Source: Haloplasmataceae bacterium (GTDB lineage: Bacteria > Bacillota_I > Bacilli_A > Haloplasmatales > Haloplasmataceae). Taken from it: DNA of 64,000 bases. The stretch spans positions 1-64,000 of the forward strand of contig JARDZP010000003.1 of NCBI GenBank assembly GCA_029240795.1. Direction: 5' to 3'. A program made the position numbers and the translations under genes. Each line of letters begins with the position of its first letter. Position 1 is the first letter of the stretch. Positions 45,397 through 54,011 of this stretch are shown piece after piece. A model generated the notes under the pieces. That model was given only the letters and a program-made list of their open reading frames with translations. It was not told the DNA's origin and did not search any database.

Positions 45397-46410
45397 ATGG
45401 AGGTAAATAAGGTAGTAACTTTTGGCGAAATCATGTTAAGACTATCGCCTCCAATGTATAATAAAATCGAACAAACAAATGAATATCAAGCTTATTATGG
45501 TGGTGGAGAGGCTAATGTTGCAATTTCTCTCGTTAATTTAGGTCATGATGTACAGTTTGTTACAAAGTTGCCTAATAATCAACTCGGTGATGGAGCTATT
45601 AAACATTTAAGAGCTCAAGGAGTAGATATTAGTCATGTTATTCGTGGCGGCGATAACATAGGGATATACTTTTTAGAGCATGGCTTTGGTGGACGTCCAT
45701 CAAAAGTCCTCTATAATCGTAAACATTCAGCATTTTCTGAAATGAATAGTGAAGAGTTAGATTTTGATTTAATATTTAATAATGTTAAATGGTTCCATGT
45801 TAGTGGGATTACTTTAGCACTATCTGAATCTATAAGGCAATCAACATTATTAGCTTTAAAAAAAGCTAAAGAACATCATGTTTTGGTAAGTTTTGACTTT
45901 AATTATCGTGCTAAATTGTGGAGTTTAAAAGAAGCAAAAGAAGCATTTTTAAAAGTTTTGCCTTATGTTGATGTTTGTTTTGCGACAATAAGAGATTTAA
46001 AAGATATTTTAGAATATAAATTTGATGGTCCAGATGAAGAATACACACGTGAATTACACATGATGCAATTTGCGAAAGAATTTCAAATAGACTATATGTT
46101 TGGAACAGATCGTGAAGTCATCTCAGCAAATGAAAACATTTTATCAGCATTCGCAATCTTAAGAGATAAAACATTTCAGACAAAAGAATATCGCTTTAAT
46201 ATAATCGATCGTGTAGGCGGTGGAGATGCTTTTGCATCTGGTGTTATAAGTGGTTTATTAAATAATTATTCTGATTTTAAATGTGCCGTAGAGTTAGGCT
46301 TAGCATGTTCAGTATTGAAACACACACTTTATGGTGATGCAAGTATATTAAAAATGAATGAAATATTAGAATTTATGAAATCAAGTGGAAGATCACTTAT
46401 AGAAAGATAA
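45397..46410 (+). CDS. kdgK: PfkB-family sugar kinase, KDG kinase paralogue 1
   Basis: 337 aa. The N-terminal YYGGGEANVAISLVNLGH is the KDG kinase substrate region, and the C-terminal DRVGGGDAFASG includes the catalytic Asp of the PfkB signature. NYRAKLW in the middle matches KDG kinases. It phosphorylates 2-keto-3-deoxygluconate to KDPG. ATGGAGGT overlaps its start region; it lies seven bases after eda. It is clearly paralogous to the next gene but diverged (HGFGGRPSKVLYNRKHSAFSE), so a different substrate form is possible. Confidence 0.85.
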   Translation: MEVNKVVTFGEIMLRLSPPMYNKIEQTNEYQAYYGGGEANVAISLVNLGHDVQFVTKLPNNQLGDGAIKHLRAQGVDISHVIRGGDNIGIYFLEHGFGGRPSKVLYNRKHSAFSEMNSEELDFDLIFNNVKWFHVSGITLALSESIRQSTLLALKKAKEHHVLVSFDFNYRAKLWSLKEAKEAFLKVLPYVDVCFATIRDLKDILEYKFDGPDEEYTRELHMMQFAKEFQIDYMFGTDREVISANENILSAFAILRDKTFQTKEYRFNIIDRVGGGDAFASGVISGLLNNYSDFKCAVELGLACSVLKHTLYGDASILKMNEILEFMKSSGRSLIER

Positions 46411-46424
46411 TAACGGAGGTTAAA

Positions 46425-47447
46425 ATGGCAAAAGTAGTGACAATGGGAGAAATAATGTTAAGATTATCAACTCCTGGAAATAATAGATTCGTTCAATCTG
46501 ATAGCTTTGATGTAGTTTATGGTGGAGGAGAAGCAAATGTGGCTGTATCATTAGCTAATTATGGTCATGATACATATTTTGTTACTAAACTACCTAAACA
46601 TGAAATTGGTCAAAGTGCAGTCAATAATCTACGCAAATTTGGTGTTAATACAGACTTCATCGCACGCGGTGGAGAACGTATTGGTATTTATTACTTAGAA
46701 TCTGGTGCTAGTATGAGAGCATCAAAAGTTATTTATGATCGTGCTAATTCAGCAATTGCAGAAGCGGAATTAAAAGATTTTGACTTTGATGCAATTTTTG
46801 AAGGTGCTACATGGTTCCACTGGACTGGAATTACTCCAGCATTAGGTCAGAAAACAAGAATAATACTTGAAGAAGCTTTAATAGCAGCTAAAAGACATCA
46901 TGTTACAGTATCTGTTGACTTAAATTATCGTAAAAAATTATGGACACCTAAAGAAGCCCAAGAAACTATGACTTATTTAATGCAATATGTAGATGTTTGT
47001 ATCGGTAATGAAGAAGATGCAGAAACTTGTTTAGGATTCAAACCAGGTAAATCTGATGTTACTAAAGGTGAATTAGAACTTGATGGATACAAATCAATCT
47101 TCAAACAAATGCAAGAAAAATTTGGGTTTAAATATGTATGTACAACATTACGTGAAAGTCATTCAGCTAGTGATAATGGATGGAGTGCTTTAATTTATGA
47201 TGGTAAGGAATTCTATCATTCTAAAAAATATGAAATTCGTATAGTTGACCGTGTTGGTGGTGGAGATTCATTTGCAGCTGGTTTAGTGCATGGTTTATTA
47301 ACTAAAGGGAATATGAACAACGCATTAGAATTTGCGGTTGCAGCAAGTGCATTAAAACATACAATACCTGGTGATTTTAACTTAGTAAGTGAAAGTGAAG
47401 TAAATACACTTGCAGGTGGAGACGCTTCAGGTCGCGTTCAAAGATAG
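46425..47447 (+). CDS. kdgK: 2-dehydro-3-deoxygluconokinase (KDG kinase) 2
   Basis: 340 aa. Strong match to KDG kinase: TMGEIMLRLSTPGNNRFVQS at the N-terminus, YGGGEANVAVSLANYGH, NYRKKLWTPKEA, and DRVGGGDSFAAGLVHGLL with the catalytic Asp. It converts KDG to KDPG with ATP. ACGGAGG precedes ATG. Of the two tandem kinases this one looks the more typical. A small hairpin separates it from kduI. Confidence 0.92.
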   Translation: MAKVVTMGEIMLRLSTPGNNRFVQSDSFDVVYGGGEANVAVSLANYGHDTYFVTKLPKHEIGQSAVNNLRKFGVNTDFIARGGERIGIYYLESGASMRASKVIYDRANSAIAEAELKDFDFDAIFEGATWFHWTGITPALGQKTRIILEEALIAAKRHHVTVSVDLNYRKKLWTPKEAQETMTYLMQYVDVCIGNEEDAETCLGFKPGKSDVTKGELELDGYKSIFKQMQEKFGFKYVCTTLRESHSASDNGWSALIYDGKEFYHSKKYEIRIVDRVGGGDSFAAGLVHGLLTKGNMNNALEFAVAASALKHTIPGDFNLVSESEVNTLAGGDASGRVQR

Positions 47448-47457
47448 TAAATTTATG

Positions 47458-47486
47458 ATGCATACGGTAAATTTTACCATATGCAT
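47458..47486 (+). other. Intercistronic hairpin kdgK-kduI
   Basis: ATGCATACGGTAAA pairs with TTTTACCATATGCAT with a single bulge. Four T follow, so weak termination or mRNA processing is possible inside the operon. Confidence 0.6.
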
Positions 47487-47516
47487 TTTAAACTTAAATA
47501 AATTGGGAGGATAAAA

Positions 47517-48353
47517 ATGAAATTAGATGTCAGATATCCAAATCATCCTGAAGATTCAAAAAAATATACAACGGATGAATTAAGAAGACATTATTTAATT
47601 GAAACAGTGTTTGTAAGTGATGAAGTGAAATTAACTTATTCACATGTTGATAGAATTATTGCAGGTGGAATTAAACCTGTAAATAAGGAAGTTAAATTAG
47701 AAGCTGGAAAAGAAATGGGAGTAAGCTACTTCTTAGAAAGAAGAGAAGCTGGAATAATAAATATTGGTGGAAAAGGCGAAATCATCATTGATGGAATCAC
47801 TTACTCACTTGATAATCGTGATGGGATTTATATAGGTAAAGGAAATAAAGAGGTTATTTTTAGGTCTTTAGATAAAAATAACCCTGCCAAATTTTATTTA
47901 AATAGTGCACCAGCTCATCGAGAATATCCAACCGTAAAAATAGAAATAAGTAAAGCAAATCCTAATCGTCTAGGTAATCAAACAACATTAAACAAACGCA
48001 CAATTTATCAATATGTACATCCAACTGTTTGTCAAAGTTGCCAACTAGTTATGGGACTGACAATATTAGAACCAAATAATGTTTGGAATACAATACCTAG
48101 TCATACTCACGAAAGAAGAATGGAAGTGTATTTCTATTTTGATATGGCAGAAGATACCCGTGTTATTCACCTAATGGGTGAACCTACAGAAACTAGACAT
48201 ATCGTTATGTCTAACGAACAAGCGGTTATTTCACCAAGTTGGTCAATACATTCTGGTGTAGGAACAAGTAACTACACATTTATTTGGGGGATGTGTGGTG
48301 AAAACCAAACATTTAATGATATGGATCATGTGAAAATGAACGAATTAAAATAG
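47517..48353 (+). CDS. kduI: 5-keto-4-deoxyuronate isomerase
   Basis: 278 aa, same length as the E. coli enzyme. The metal ligands fall in the expected places: [16 protein letters not shown] gives His196, His198 and Glu203, and His245 is in WSIHSG. It converts 5-keto-4-deoxyuronate (DKI) to 2,5-diketo-3-deoxygluconate. GGGAGG precedes ATG. It is followed after 12 bases by kduD, which takes the product. Confidence 0.96.
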   Translation: MKLDVRYPNHPEDSKKYTTDELRRHYLIETVFVSDEVKLTYSHVDRIIAGGIKPVNKEVKLEAGKEMGVSYFLERREAGIINIGGKGEIIIDGITYSLDNRDGIYIGKGNKEVIFRSLDKNNPAKFYLNSAPAHREYPTVKIEISKANPNRLGNQTTLNKRTIYQYVHPTVCQSCQLVMGLTILEPNNVWNTIPSHTHERRMEVYFYFDMAEDTRVIHLMGEPTETRHIVMSNEQAVISPSWSIHSGVGTSNYTFIWGMCGENQTFNDMDHVKMNELK

Positions 48354-48365
48354 TGGAGGTATAAT

Positions 48366-49127
48366 ATGATTTTAGATACATTTAGGTTAGATGGAAAAGT
48401 AGCAATTGTAACTGGGGCATCACAAGGTTTAGGTCAAGGTATGGCTTTAGCTTTGGCTGAAGCAGGAGCAAACATTGTAGGTGTAAATCATACGCCAATG
48501 CCAGAAACACAAGCTAAGGTAGAAGCATTAGGAAAAGAGTTCTTAGGAATAGAAGCTAATTTATTATCTATAGAACCCATTGATCGTATATTAGAAGAAA
48601 CACTTAAGAGATTTGGACGAGTAGACATTTTAGTTAATAATGCTGGAATAATTAGACGTGAGGACGCTGTAAATTTTACAGAAAAAGACTGGGATGACGT
48701 AATTGATATCAACTTAAAAACTGTTTTCTTTTTATCTCAGGCAGTGGGAAAACAATTTATAAAGCAACAAGATGGTGGAAAAATCATAAATATAGCTTCT
48801 ATGTTATCTTTTCAAGGTGGACTTCGTGTTCCTTCCTATACTGCTAGTAAATCGGGTGTTAAAGGGATAACAATGTTATTAGCAAATGAATGGGCTAAAT
48901 ATAATATTAATGTAAATGCGATTGCACCAGGTTATATGGCAACAGCAAATACACAACAATTACGTCAAGATGAACAACGTAGTGAAGAGATATTAGCTCG
49001 TATTCCAGCTGGTCGTTGGGGCACACCACAAGATATGGCCGGTGCAGTTGTGTTTTTATCAAGTGATGCATCAAATTATGTTAATGGTTTCACAATAGCA
49101 GTTGATGGAGGATGGTTAGCTCGATAA
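48366..49127 (+). CDS. kduD: 2-dehydro-3-deoxy-D-gluconate 5-dehydrogenase
   Basis: 253 aa SDR. GASQGLGQG nucleotide loop, NNAGI, catalytic Ser in NIASMLSF, and YTASKSG. EWAKYNINVNAIAPGYMATANTQ is the KduD-type C-terminal segment. It reduces 2,5-diketo-3-deoxygluconate to KDG with NAD(P)H. TGGAGG precedes ATG. It sits directly after kduI. Sequence is distinct from the SDR at 23025, which lacks the ANTQ segment. Confidence 0.93.
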   Translation: MILDTFRLDGKVAIVTGASQGLGQGMALALAEAGANIVGVNHTPMPETQAKVEALGKEFLGIEANLLSIEPIDRILEETLKRFGRVDILVNNAGIIRREDAVNFTEKDWDDVIDINLKTVFFLSQAVGKQFIKQQDGGKIINIASMLSFQGGLRVPSYTASKSGVKGITMLLANEWAKYNINVNAIAPGYMATANTQQLRQDEQRSEEILARIPAGRWGTPQDMAGAVVFLSSDASNYVNGFTIAVDGGWLAR

Positions 49128-49142
49128 AGCTAATCGAAAAGT

Positions 49143-49811
49143 ATGAATAAGGCTATAGTTATATGTGATTTAAAACGAATACCTAAATTATTAGTAGGGT
49201 TTTTATTCGTTTCCCTGGGTTTGGTATTTTCTGATAAGTCTAACCTAGGGATGTTACCATGGGGAGTATTTCATTCAGGAATATCTCAACTAACAGGAGT
49301 AATGTTTGGTACTGTAGTTCAAATTGTTGGAGTAATTGTTTTGGCTTTTTCAATTATATTTGTTAAGGTAAAACCAGGTATTGGAACTGTGTTAAACATT
49401 ATCTTTATTGGTATGATTGTCAACTTTATTAATATTATGGGTGTTATAAAAGAATATGAAAGTTTATCTATTCAAATCAGCTATTTAATCGTAGGGATCA
49501 TTTGTTCTGGATTTGGAACTGCTTTATATGTGAGTTGTAAATTAGGATCAGGACCAAGAGATGGTTTATTTATCGGATTTTCGTTAATAACTAAACTAAG
49601 TGTTAAATATACTAAACCTATGATAGAAGGAATTGTTTTAATTGTAGGCTTTTTACTTCATGGTGACTTTGGAATAGGAACATTTGTAAATGCATTTATT
49701 TCTGGGTTTGTAACAGATTTCTTTTTTGATGTCCTAAAATATAATCCCAAGACATCAAAACAACGCCGATTTATTGATTATGTCACTAAAGGAAAGGTAG
49801 AAAAATGTTAA
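49143..49811 (+). CDS. YczE/YitT-type membrane protein
   Basis: 222 aa with five to six predicted helices. LGMLPWGVFHSGISQLTG and LGSGPRDGLFIGFS are the conserved segments of the YczE/YyaS group. Function of this family is not established; some members lie in regulatory or surfactin contexts. Here it is last in the KDG operon, 16 bases after kduD. Its ribosome site (GAAAAG) is weak. It could be a carrier for a pathway-related metabolite, but nothing in the sequence proves it. Confidence 0.75.
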   Translation: MNKAIVICDLKRIPKLLVGFLFVSLGLVFSDKSNLGMLPWGVFHSGISQLTGVMFGTVVQIVGVIVLAFSIIFVKVKPGIGTVLNIIFIGMIVNFINIMGVIKEYESLSIQISYLIVGIICSGFGTALYVSCKLGSGPRDGLFIGFSLITKLSVKYTKPMIEGIVLIVGFLLHGDFGIGTFVNAFISGFVTDFFFDVLKYNPKTSKQRRFIDYVTKGKVEKC

Positions 49812-49850
49812 ATATATTTAACGGTTTTCTTTTTATTAAGAGATAAATAG

Positions 49851-49979
49851 ATGTTAATTGTCGGTAAAGATGAGTTATATAAAACTATCAAGCAAGCTTT
49901 AGATTGTGTTACAGATAATGATTATACAATCTTGATAAAAAATGGGATATATATTGAAAAAATTGTTTTAGATAAGTAG
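49851..49979 (+). pseudogene. Pectinesterase N-terminal remnant
   Basis: 42 codons, ATG 49851 to TAG 49977-49979. The product VGKDELYKTIKQALDCVTD followed by YTILIKNGIYIEKIVLDK is the exact N-terminal pattern of pectin methylesterase (VAKDGSGDYTTIQEAI...IKNGVYKEKV). The entire catalytic beta-helix is missing. The remnant has no signal peptide, like cytoplasmic-type family members. It runs straight into the altronate dehydratase remnant. Confidence 0.8.
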
Positions 49980-50188
49980 GTAAGATTTCGACTAATACTG
50001 AATTAGCGAATAAGAAACCTCAATGGATTGATTTTGATGCAGGTAGATTAGTGAATAGTGTGAGTATGGATAATTTATTAGATGAGTTTATTGATTATAT
50101 TGTAAATGTTGTAAATGGTAAATCAACTAATAATGAAAAGAATAACTTCCGTGAAATTGCGATTTTTAAGTCAGGAGTAACTTTGTAA
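49979..50188 (+). pseudogene. Altronate dehydratase C-terminal remnant (uxaA 3' end)
   Basis: 69 codons in the frame beginning GGT 49979 and ending TAA 50186-50188: GKISTNTELANKKPQWIDFD, then AGRL, ... and the closing FREIAIFKSGVTL. The end YREIAIFKxGVTL and the TNTELA/IDFDAGRL segments are diagnostic for the UxaA/altronate dehydratase C-terminus. The rest of the gene (some 400 codons) is gone. The reading frame has no start codon. It overlaps the last base of the previous remnant's stop. Confidence 0.85.
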
Positions 50189-50195
50189 TAAATAA

Positions 50196-50228
50196 AAAAC
50201 TGTAACTAATTTAATTAGTTACAGTTTT
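50196..50228. terminator. Bidirectional terminator
   Basis: AAAACTGTAACTAAT (50196-50210), loop TTA, ATTAGTTACAGTTTT (50214-50228). It survives from the lost operon on the plus strand and ends the DegV gene on the minus strand. Confidence 0.85.
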
Positions 50229-50231
50229 ACT

Positions 50232-51077
50232 TTATTTTGTTATATAAAGGATACCAATACAACCTTTTCCACAATGACTTGATATAACGCATCCAGCTTT
50301 TGTTTCATAAAGATTTTCGATCTTTAAATTAGCCTTTAATTCAGTTTTTAAATATTCTGCTTCAGTTTCAGCGATAGAATGAGTTACCATAACAAATTCA
50401 GAATCTAAAACTTCTTTATCACCTATAATTTGACTAAGTAATATTTTTAAGCCCTTTTTTTTGCCGATTGGTTTTTGTCCAACTTCCATACCACCGTTTA
50501 AAACATGAATTATTGGTTTAATATTTAAAACTAAGCTCATGTAGTTTGCTAAACTAGAACAACGTCCACCCTTATGTAAATAATCTAATGTATCAATCAC
50601 GAATGAAGTGTGAACTTTGGGTACAATTTCTCGTACCTTTTCTGCGATTTCCTTTGCACTTAATCCTGCTTCCGCAAATTTTGCAGCTTTCATTGCAAGT
50701 AATCCTACTCCACTAGATAAGTTTAAAGAATCGACACAATGTATTCTACCTTCAGGAAATTCAGCTGCAGCTAATAGGGAATTTTGATGTGTAACTGATA
50801 ATTTAGAAGATATTCCTACGTATACAATATCTTTTTCCTCATTAATTAAAGATTCAAAAAATTGATAAAAATCGCCAATAGAAGGAGCTGAAGTTTTAGG
50901 TAAAGACCCATTTTCATCAACTTTTTTATATAACTCTTCTGTGTTTATTTCTACACCATCTTTATAAGTATTATTTCCAAAACCAACATAAAGTGGTAGA
51001 ACCTTTAAATTATATTGTGAAATAATGTCTTGTGTTAGGTCACTTGTACTATCTGTTACAATAACAACTTTTTTCAT
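50232..51077 (-). CDS. DegV-family fatty-acid-binding protein
   Basis: 281 aa from ATG 51077, with GGAGG just upstream; the frame extends four codons further without a ribosome site. VIVTDSTSDLT and PKTSAPSIGDFYQFF at the N-terminal lobe, and LDYLHKGGRCSSLANYMSLVLNIKPI in the second lobe, are the DegV signatures. DegV/FakB proteins bind an acyl chain between two lobes and present it to FakA kinase for phosphorylation. No FakA gene is near. The gene stands alone between two plus-strand regions. Confidence 0.9.
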   Translation of the reverse strand: MKKVVIVTDSTSDLTQDIISQYNLKVLPLYVGFGNNTYKDGVEINTEELYKKVDENGSLPKTSAPSIGDFYQFFESLINEEKDIVYVGISSKLSVTHQNSLLAAAEFPEGRIHCVDSLNLSSGVGLLAMKAAKFAEAGLSAKEIAEKVREIVPKVHTSFVIDTLDYLHKGGRCSSLANYMSLVLNIKPIIHVLNGGMEVGQKPIGKKKGLKILLSQIIGDKEVLDSEFVMVTHSIAETEAEYLKTELKANLKIENLYETKAGCVISSHCGKGCIGILYITK

Positions 51078-51237
51078 AAATACCTCCAAAAAAACTATAC
51101 ATTTATAATTTTACTTTAAAAAAGCTGTTAAGTAAATAACTAAACACTTAAACAAGAAAAATTTACCATATTTGTTGGTAGTTTTTTTAAAATTATTATA
51201 TAATTAATTATCTAAAAAATAAAAGGTAGGTTATAAT

Positions 51238-51825
51238 TTGGAAAAGAAGCAATTACCAATATTAAAAACACAGAGATTAACACTAAGAGAAATAAGTTTA
51301 TCTGATGTTAATGATATTTTTGAATATGCATCAAAGGCGAATGTTGGACCTAGAGCTGGATGGTTACCGCACGTTGTGATTCAAGACACAAAAAGTTGGG
51401 TTGAGCACACGTTAAGTGAAGAATTTTCAGATTCAAATGTTGGGGTATTTTCGATTATAAATAACGAAAACAACAAAATGATTGGTACGATAGGATTACA
51501 TCGCTATGATGTAAAAAATAATACTGTAGAGATTGGTTATGTGTTAAATCCTGCTTATTGGGGAAATGGGATTATGCTTGAAGCATGTATCGCAATTATC
51601 AAATGGTGTTTTGAATCTTTAAATATTTATCGGTTAGAAGTTGGTCATTATGAATTTAATTATCAATCTAGAAGAGTAATCGAAAAATCAGGGTTTAAAC
51701 TTGAAGGTGTATCACGTCAAAAAATCGTATTAGTAAATGGTGAAAGATGCGATTTATATAATTATGCCATTTTAAAATATGAATATTTTAATAATGAATT
51801 ACCATGGCAAATTAACAAGAACTAA
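51238..51825 (+). CDS. GNAT-family N-acetyltransferase (RimJ/RimL-like)
   Basis: 195 aa from TTG 51238 behind AAAAGGTAGG. ILKTQRLTLREISLSDVNDI opens the RimJ/RimL-type GNAT fold. EIGYVLNPAYWGNGIMLEAC carries the acetyl-CoA pyrophosphate loop (W-G-N-G), and YRLEVGHYEFNYQSRRVIEKSGF is the expected C-terminal motif. Members acetylate ribosomal protein N-termini or small amines; the substrate here is unknown. Confidence 0.88.
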   Translation: MEKKQLPILKTQRLTLREISLSDVNDIFEYASKANVGPRAGWLPHVVIQDTKSWVEHTLSEEFSDSNVGVFSIINNENNKMIGTIGLHRYDVKNNTVEIGYVLNPAYWGNGIMLEACIAIIKWCFESLNIYRLEVGHYEFNYQSRRVIEKSGFKLEGVSRQKIVLVNGERCDLYNYAILKYEYFNNELPWQINKN

Positions 51826-51929
51826 ATTACGAAATTACTTGATTTTGATTAAAAATGACATTAAATTATGTTAAAATATTACTAGTTATTGTATAATAAT
51901 GGATATATAATAGATAAGAGGGGGTCACA

Positions 51930-52742
51930 ATGAAGAATAAATATGGAAAAGTGGCACTTGTAGTTGGTGCATCTTCAGGAGTAGGAAAAGAAATTGCGGG
52001 CTACCTTTTAAATGAAGGTTATAAAGTTTATGGAACTTCACGTAAAGCAACATTTCCTAGCTTTTTTGAAGATAAGTTACAGATGATACCTTTAGATGTT
52101 ACTAATGAAGAATCAATAAAAAAAGCTGTTGATTTTATCATAGAGCGTGAAAAAACTATTGGTGTTTTAGTTAATTGTCCTGGCTATGGCTTATCTGGAG
52201 CGATTGAGGATACTTCGTTAGAGGAAGTAAAAGCAATCTTTAATACAAACCTTTTTGGTATTATTGAAGTATGTAATCAGGTTCTTCCATACATGAGAAA
52301 ACAAAAAAATGGGCTTATTGTTAATATAAGTTCTGTGGCTGGTTTTATATCAATTCCTTTTCAGTCAATGTATAGTGCTAGTAAATATGCTTTAGAAGCA
52401 ATATCCGAAGCATTAAGAATTGAAGTTAAGCCATTTGGCGTTAAAGTGTCATTAATTGAACCAGGAGATATGAAAACTAATTTTCAAAGAGTGTACACTA
52501 ATAAAGCTAAAGACTCTGATTATGCAAAGTCATGTGAAAGAGCAGTTAACGAAATGATTAAATCAGAATCAAATGGACCTGGACCTATTGTTGTGGTTAA
52601 AGAATTTAAAAAAATTATAAATAGTAAAAACCCTCCTATAAGAAGAGTAGTAGGATTTCAATATAAATTTATAGCTTTTTTTAAAAAAATTGTTCCATCT
52701 AGATTTGTAGAATTTATTGTAACTAAGTTGTATCGAGTATAA
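51930..52742 (+). CDS. SDR oxidoreductase, possible 3-ketosphinganine reductase-like
   Basis: 270 aa. SDR: GASSGVGKE, NCPGYGLSG (Cys in place of the usual Ala-Gly), catalytic Ser in NISSVAGF, and YSASKYA. The C-terminus FQYKFIAFFKKIVPSRFVEF then IVTKLYRV is hydrophobic-basic and may be membrane-associated, as in ketosphinganine reductase and related lipid SDRs. AGAGGGGGT precedes ATG. It lies 43 bases ahead of an alpha-oxoamine synthase gene, which would make its substrate if that enzyme is a serine palmitoyltransferase-like one. Confidence 0.8.
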   Translation: MKNKYGKVALVVGASSGVGKEIAGYLLNEGYKVYGTSRKATFPSFFEDKLQMIPLDVTNEESIKKAVDFIIEREKTIGVLVNCPGYGLSGAIEDTSLEEVKAIFNTNLFGIIEVCNQVLPYMRKQKNGLIVNISSVAGFISIPFQSMYSASKYALEAISEALRIEVKPFGVKVSLIEPGDMKTNFQRVYTNKAKDSDYAKSCERAVNEMIKSESNGPGPIVVVKEFKKIINSKNPPIRRVVGFQYKFIAFFKKIVPSRFVEFIVTKLYRV

Positions 52743-52785
52743 AATTAATATATAATTTAAATATATGCGGGAGGATTATTTTTTT

Positions 52786-53958
52786 ATGGATATTTTCAAC
52801 AAGTGTTATAGTTTCACTGATGCAAAAAAAGCTATTGAAGCAGGTGTTTATCCTTATTTCCATTCATTAAGTTCTGGACAAGATACTGAAGTAATTATGA
52901 ACGGTATAAGAACTATTATGATAGGATCTAATAACTATTTAGGTCTTACTTCTGATGAGAGAGTTAAAGCTGCGGCGATTAAGGCTGTGGAAAAATATGG
53001 AACAGGTTGTTCTGGTTCAAGATTTTTAAATGGAACACTTGATCTCCACCTGGAATTAGAGGACAGATTAGGTAAGTTTTTACACAAAGAAGCAGTAATG
53101 ACTGTGAGTACTGGATTTCAATCTAACTTAGCAATTATTTCAGCAATCGCCGGTAGAAATGATTATATTATTTGCGATAGAGGTAATCACGCAAGTATTT
53201 ATGATGGATGTCGCTTAAGTTTCGCAAAATTAGTTAAGTATAATCACAACGATATGGAAGATTTAGAAAGAGCATTACAATCAGTTCCAGAAAATTGTGG
53301 TAAAATCATCATTACTGATGGAGTATTCAGTATGGAGGGTGATGTTTGTAACTTACCTGAAATGGTGAGATTAAAGGAAAAATACGGTGCAAGAATAATG
53401 GTCGATGATGCTCATGGTCTTGGTATGATGGGTCCGACTGGTAGAGGTACTGCAGAACATTATGGACTTGAAGATAAAGTTGATTTAATAGTAGGTACAT
53501 TCAGTAAATCATTAGCAAGTCTTGGCGGGTTTGTCGCTGGTGATGAAGCTGTTATCCATTATGTTAGACACGTTTCACGTCCATTTATTTTTAGTGCATC
53601 TATTACCCCTGGAAATGCTGCATCAGCTTTAGAAGCGTTAAATGTTTTAGAACAAGAACCTGAACGTGTAAAAAGATTATGGGATAATGCGAATTATATG
53701 AAAAAAGGCTTACTTGATCTTGGCTTACATTTAGGTAACACAACTACACCAATATTACCTGTAATGACATATGAAGATATGAGAACATTCATTATCGCAA
53801 AACAACTTCTACTTGAAGGTGTTTACGTTAACCCTGTTATTTCACCTGCGGTAAATCCTGGTGAAGCATTATTAAGAACAAGTTATACTGCTACTCATAC
53901 TTTTGAACAATTAGATTACGCTATAAGCAAATTTGAAAAAGTATTTAAAGCATTCTAA
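52786..53958 (+). CDS. Alpha-oxoamine synthase (serine palmitoyltransferase/KBL/AONS family)
   Basis: 390 aa from ATG 52786, since GGGAGG (52769-) lies at usable distance; ATG 52765 precedes that site. PLP fold type I: SNNYLGLTSDERV, GTGCSGSRFLNGTLDLH, DDAHGLGMMGPTGRG, and the PLP lysine in GTFSKSLASLGGF (Lys241). The lysine context FSKSLAS-xGGF is closer to serine palmitoyltransferase and lipid-type members than to KBL (LGKA). It joins an amino acid and an acyl-CoA/ACP with CO2 loss. Lipid, biotin or threonine use cannot be separated with certainty. Confidence 0.85.
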   Translation: MDIFNKCYSFTDAKKAIEAGVYPYFHSLSSGQDTEVIMNGIRTIMIGSNNYLGLTSDERVKAAAIKAVEKYGTGCSGSRFLNGTLDLHLELEDRLGKFLHKEAVMTVSTGFQSNLAIISAIAGRNDYIICDRGNHASIYDGCRLSFAKLVKYNHNDMEDLERALQSVPENCGKIIITDGVFSMEGDVCNLPEMVRLKEKYGARIMVDDAHGLGMMGPTGRGTAEHYGLEDKVDLIVGTFSKSLASLGGFVAGDEAVIHYVRHVSRPFIFSASITPGNAASALEALNVLEQEPERVKRLWDNANYMKKGLLDLGLHLGNTTTPILPVMTYEDMRTFIIAKQLLLEGVYVNPVISPAVNPGEALLRTSYTATHTFEQLDYAISKFEKVFKAF

Positions 53959-53972
53959 AATAAGATAAATAA

Positions 53973-54002
53973 GGGTATAATAACCAAATTGTTATTATAC
54001 CC
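53973..54002. terminator. Bidirectional terminator
   Basis: GGGTATAATAAC (53973-53984), loop CAAATT, GTTATTATACCC (53991-54002), with T-rich flanks on both strands. It separates convergent genes. Confidence 0.85.
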
Positions 54003-54011
54003 ATTTATTTT

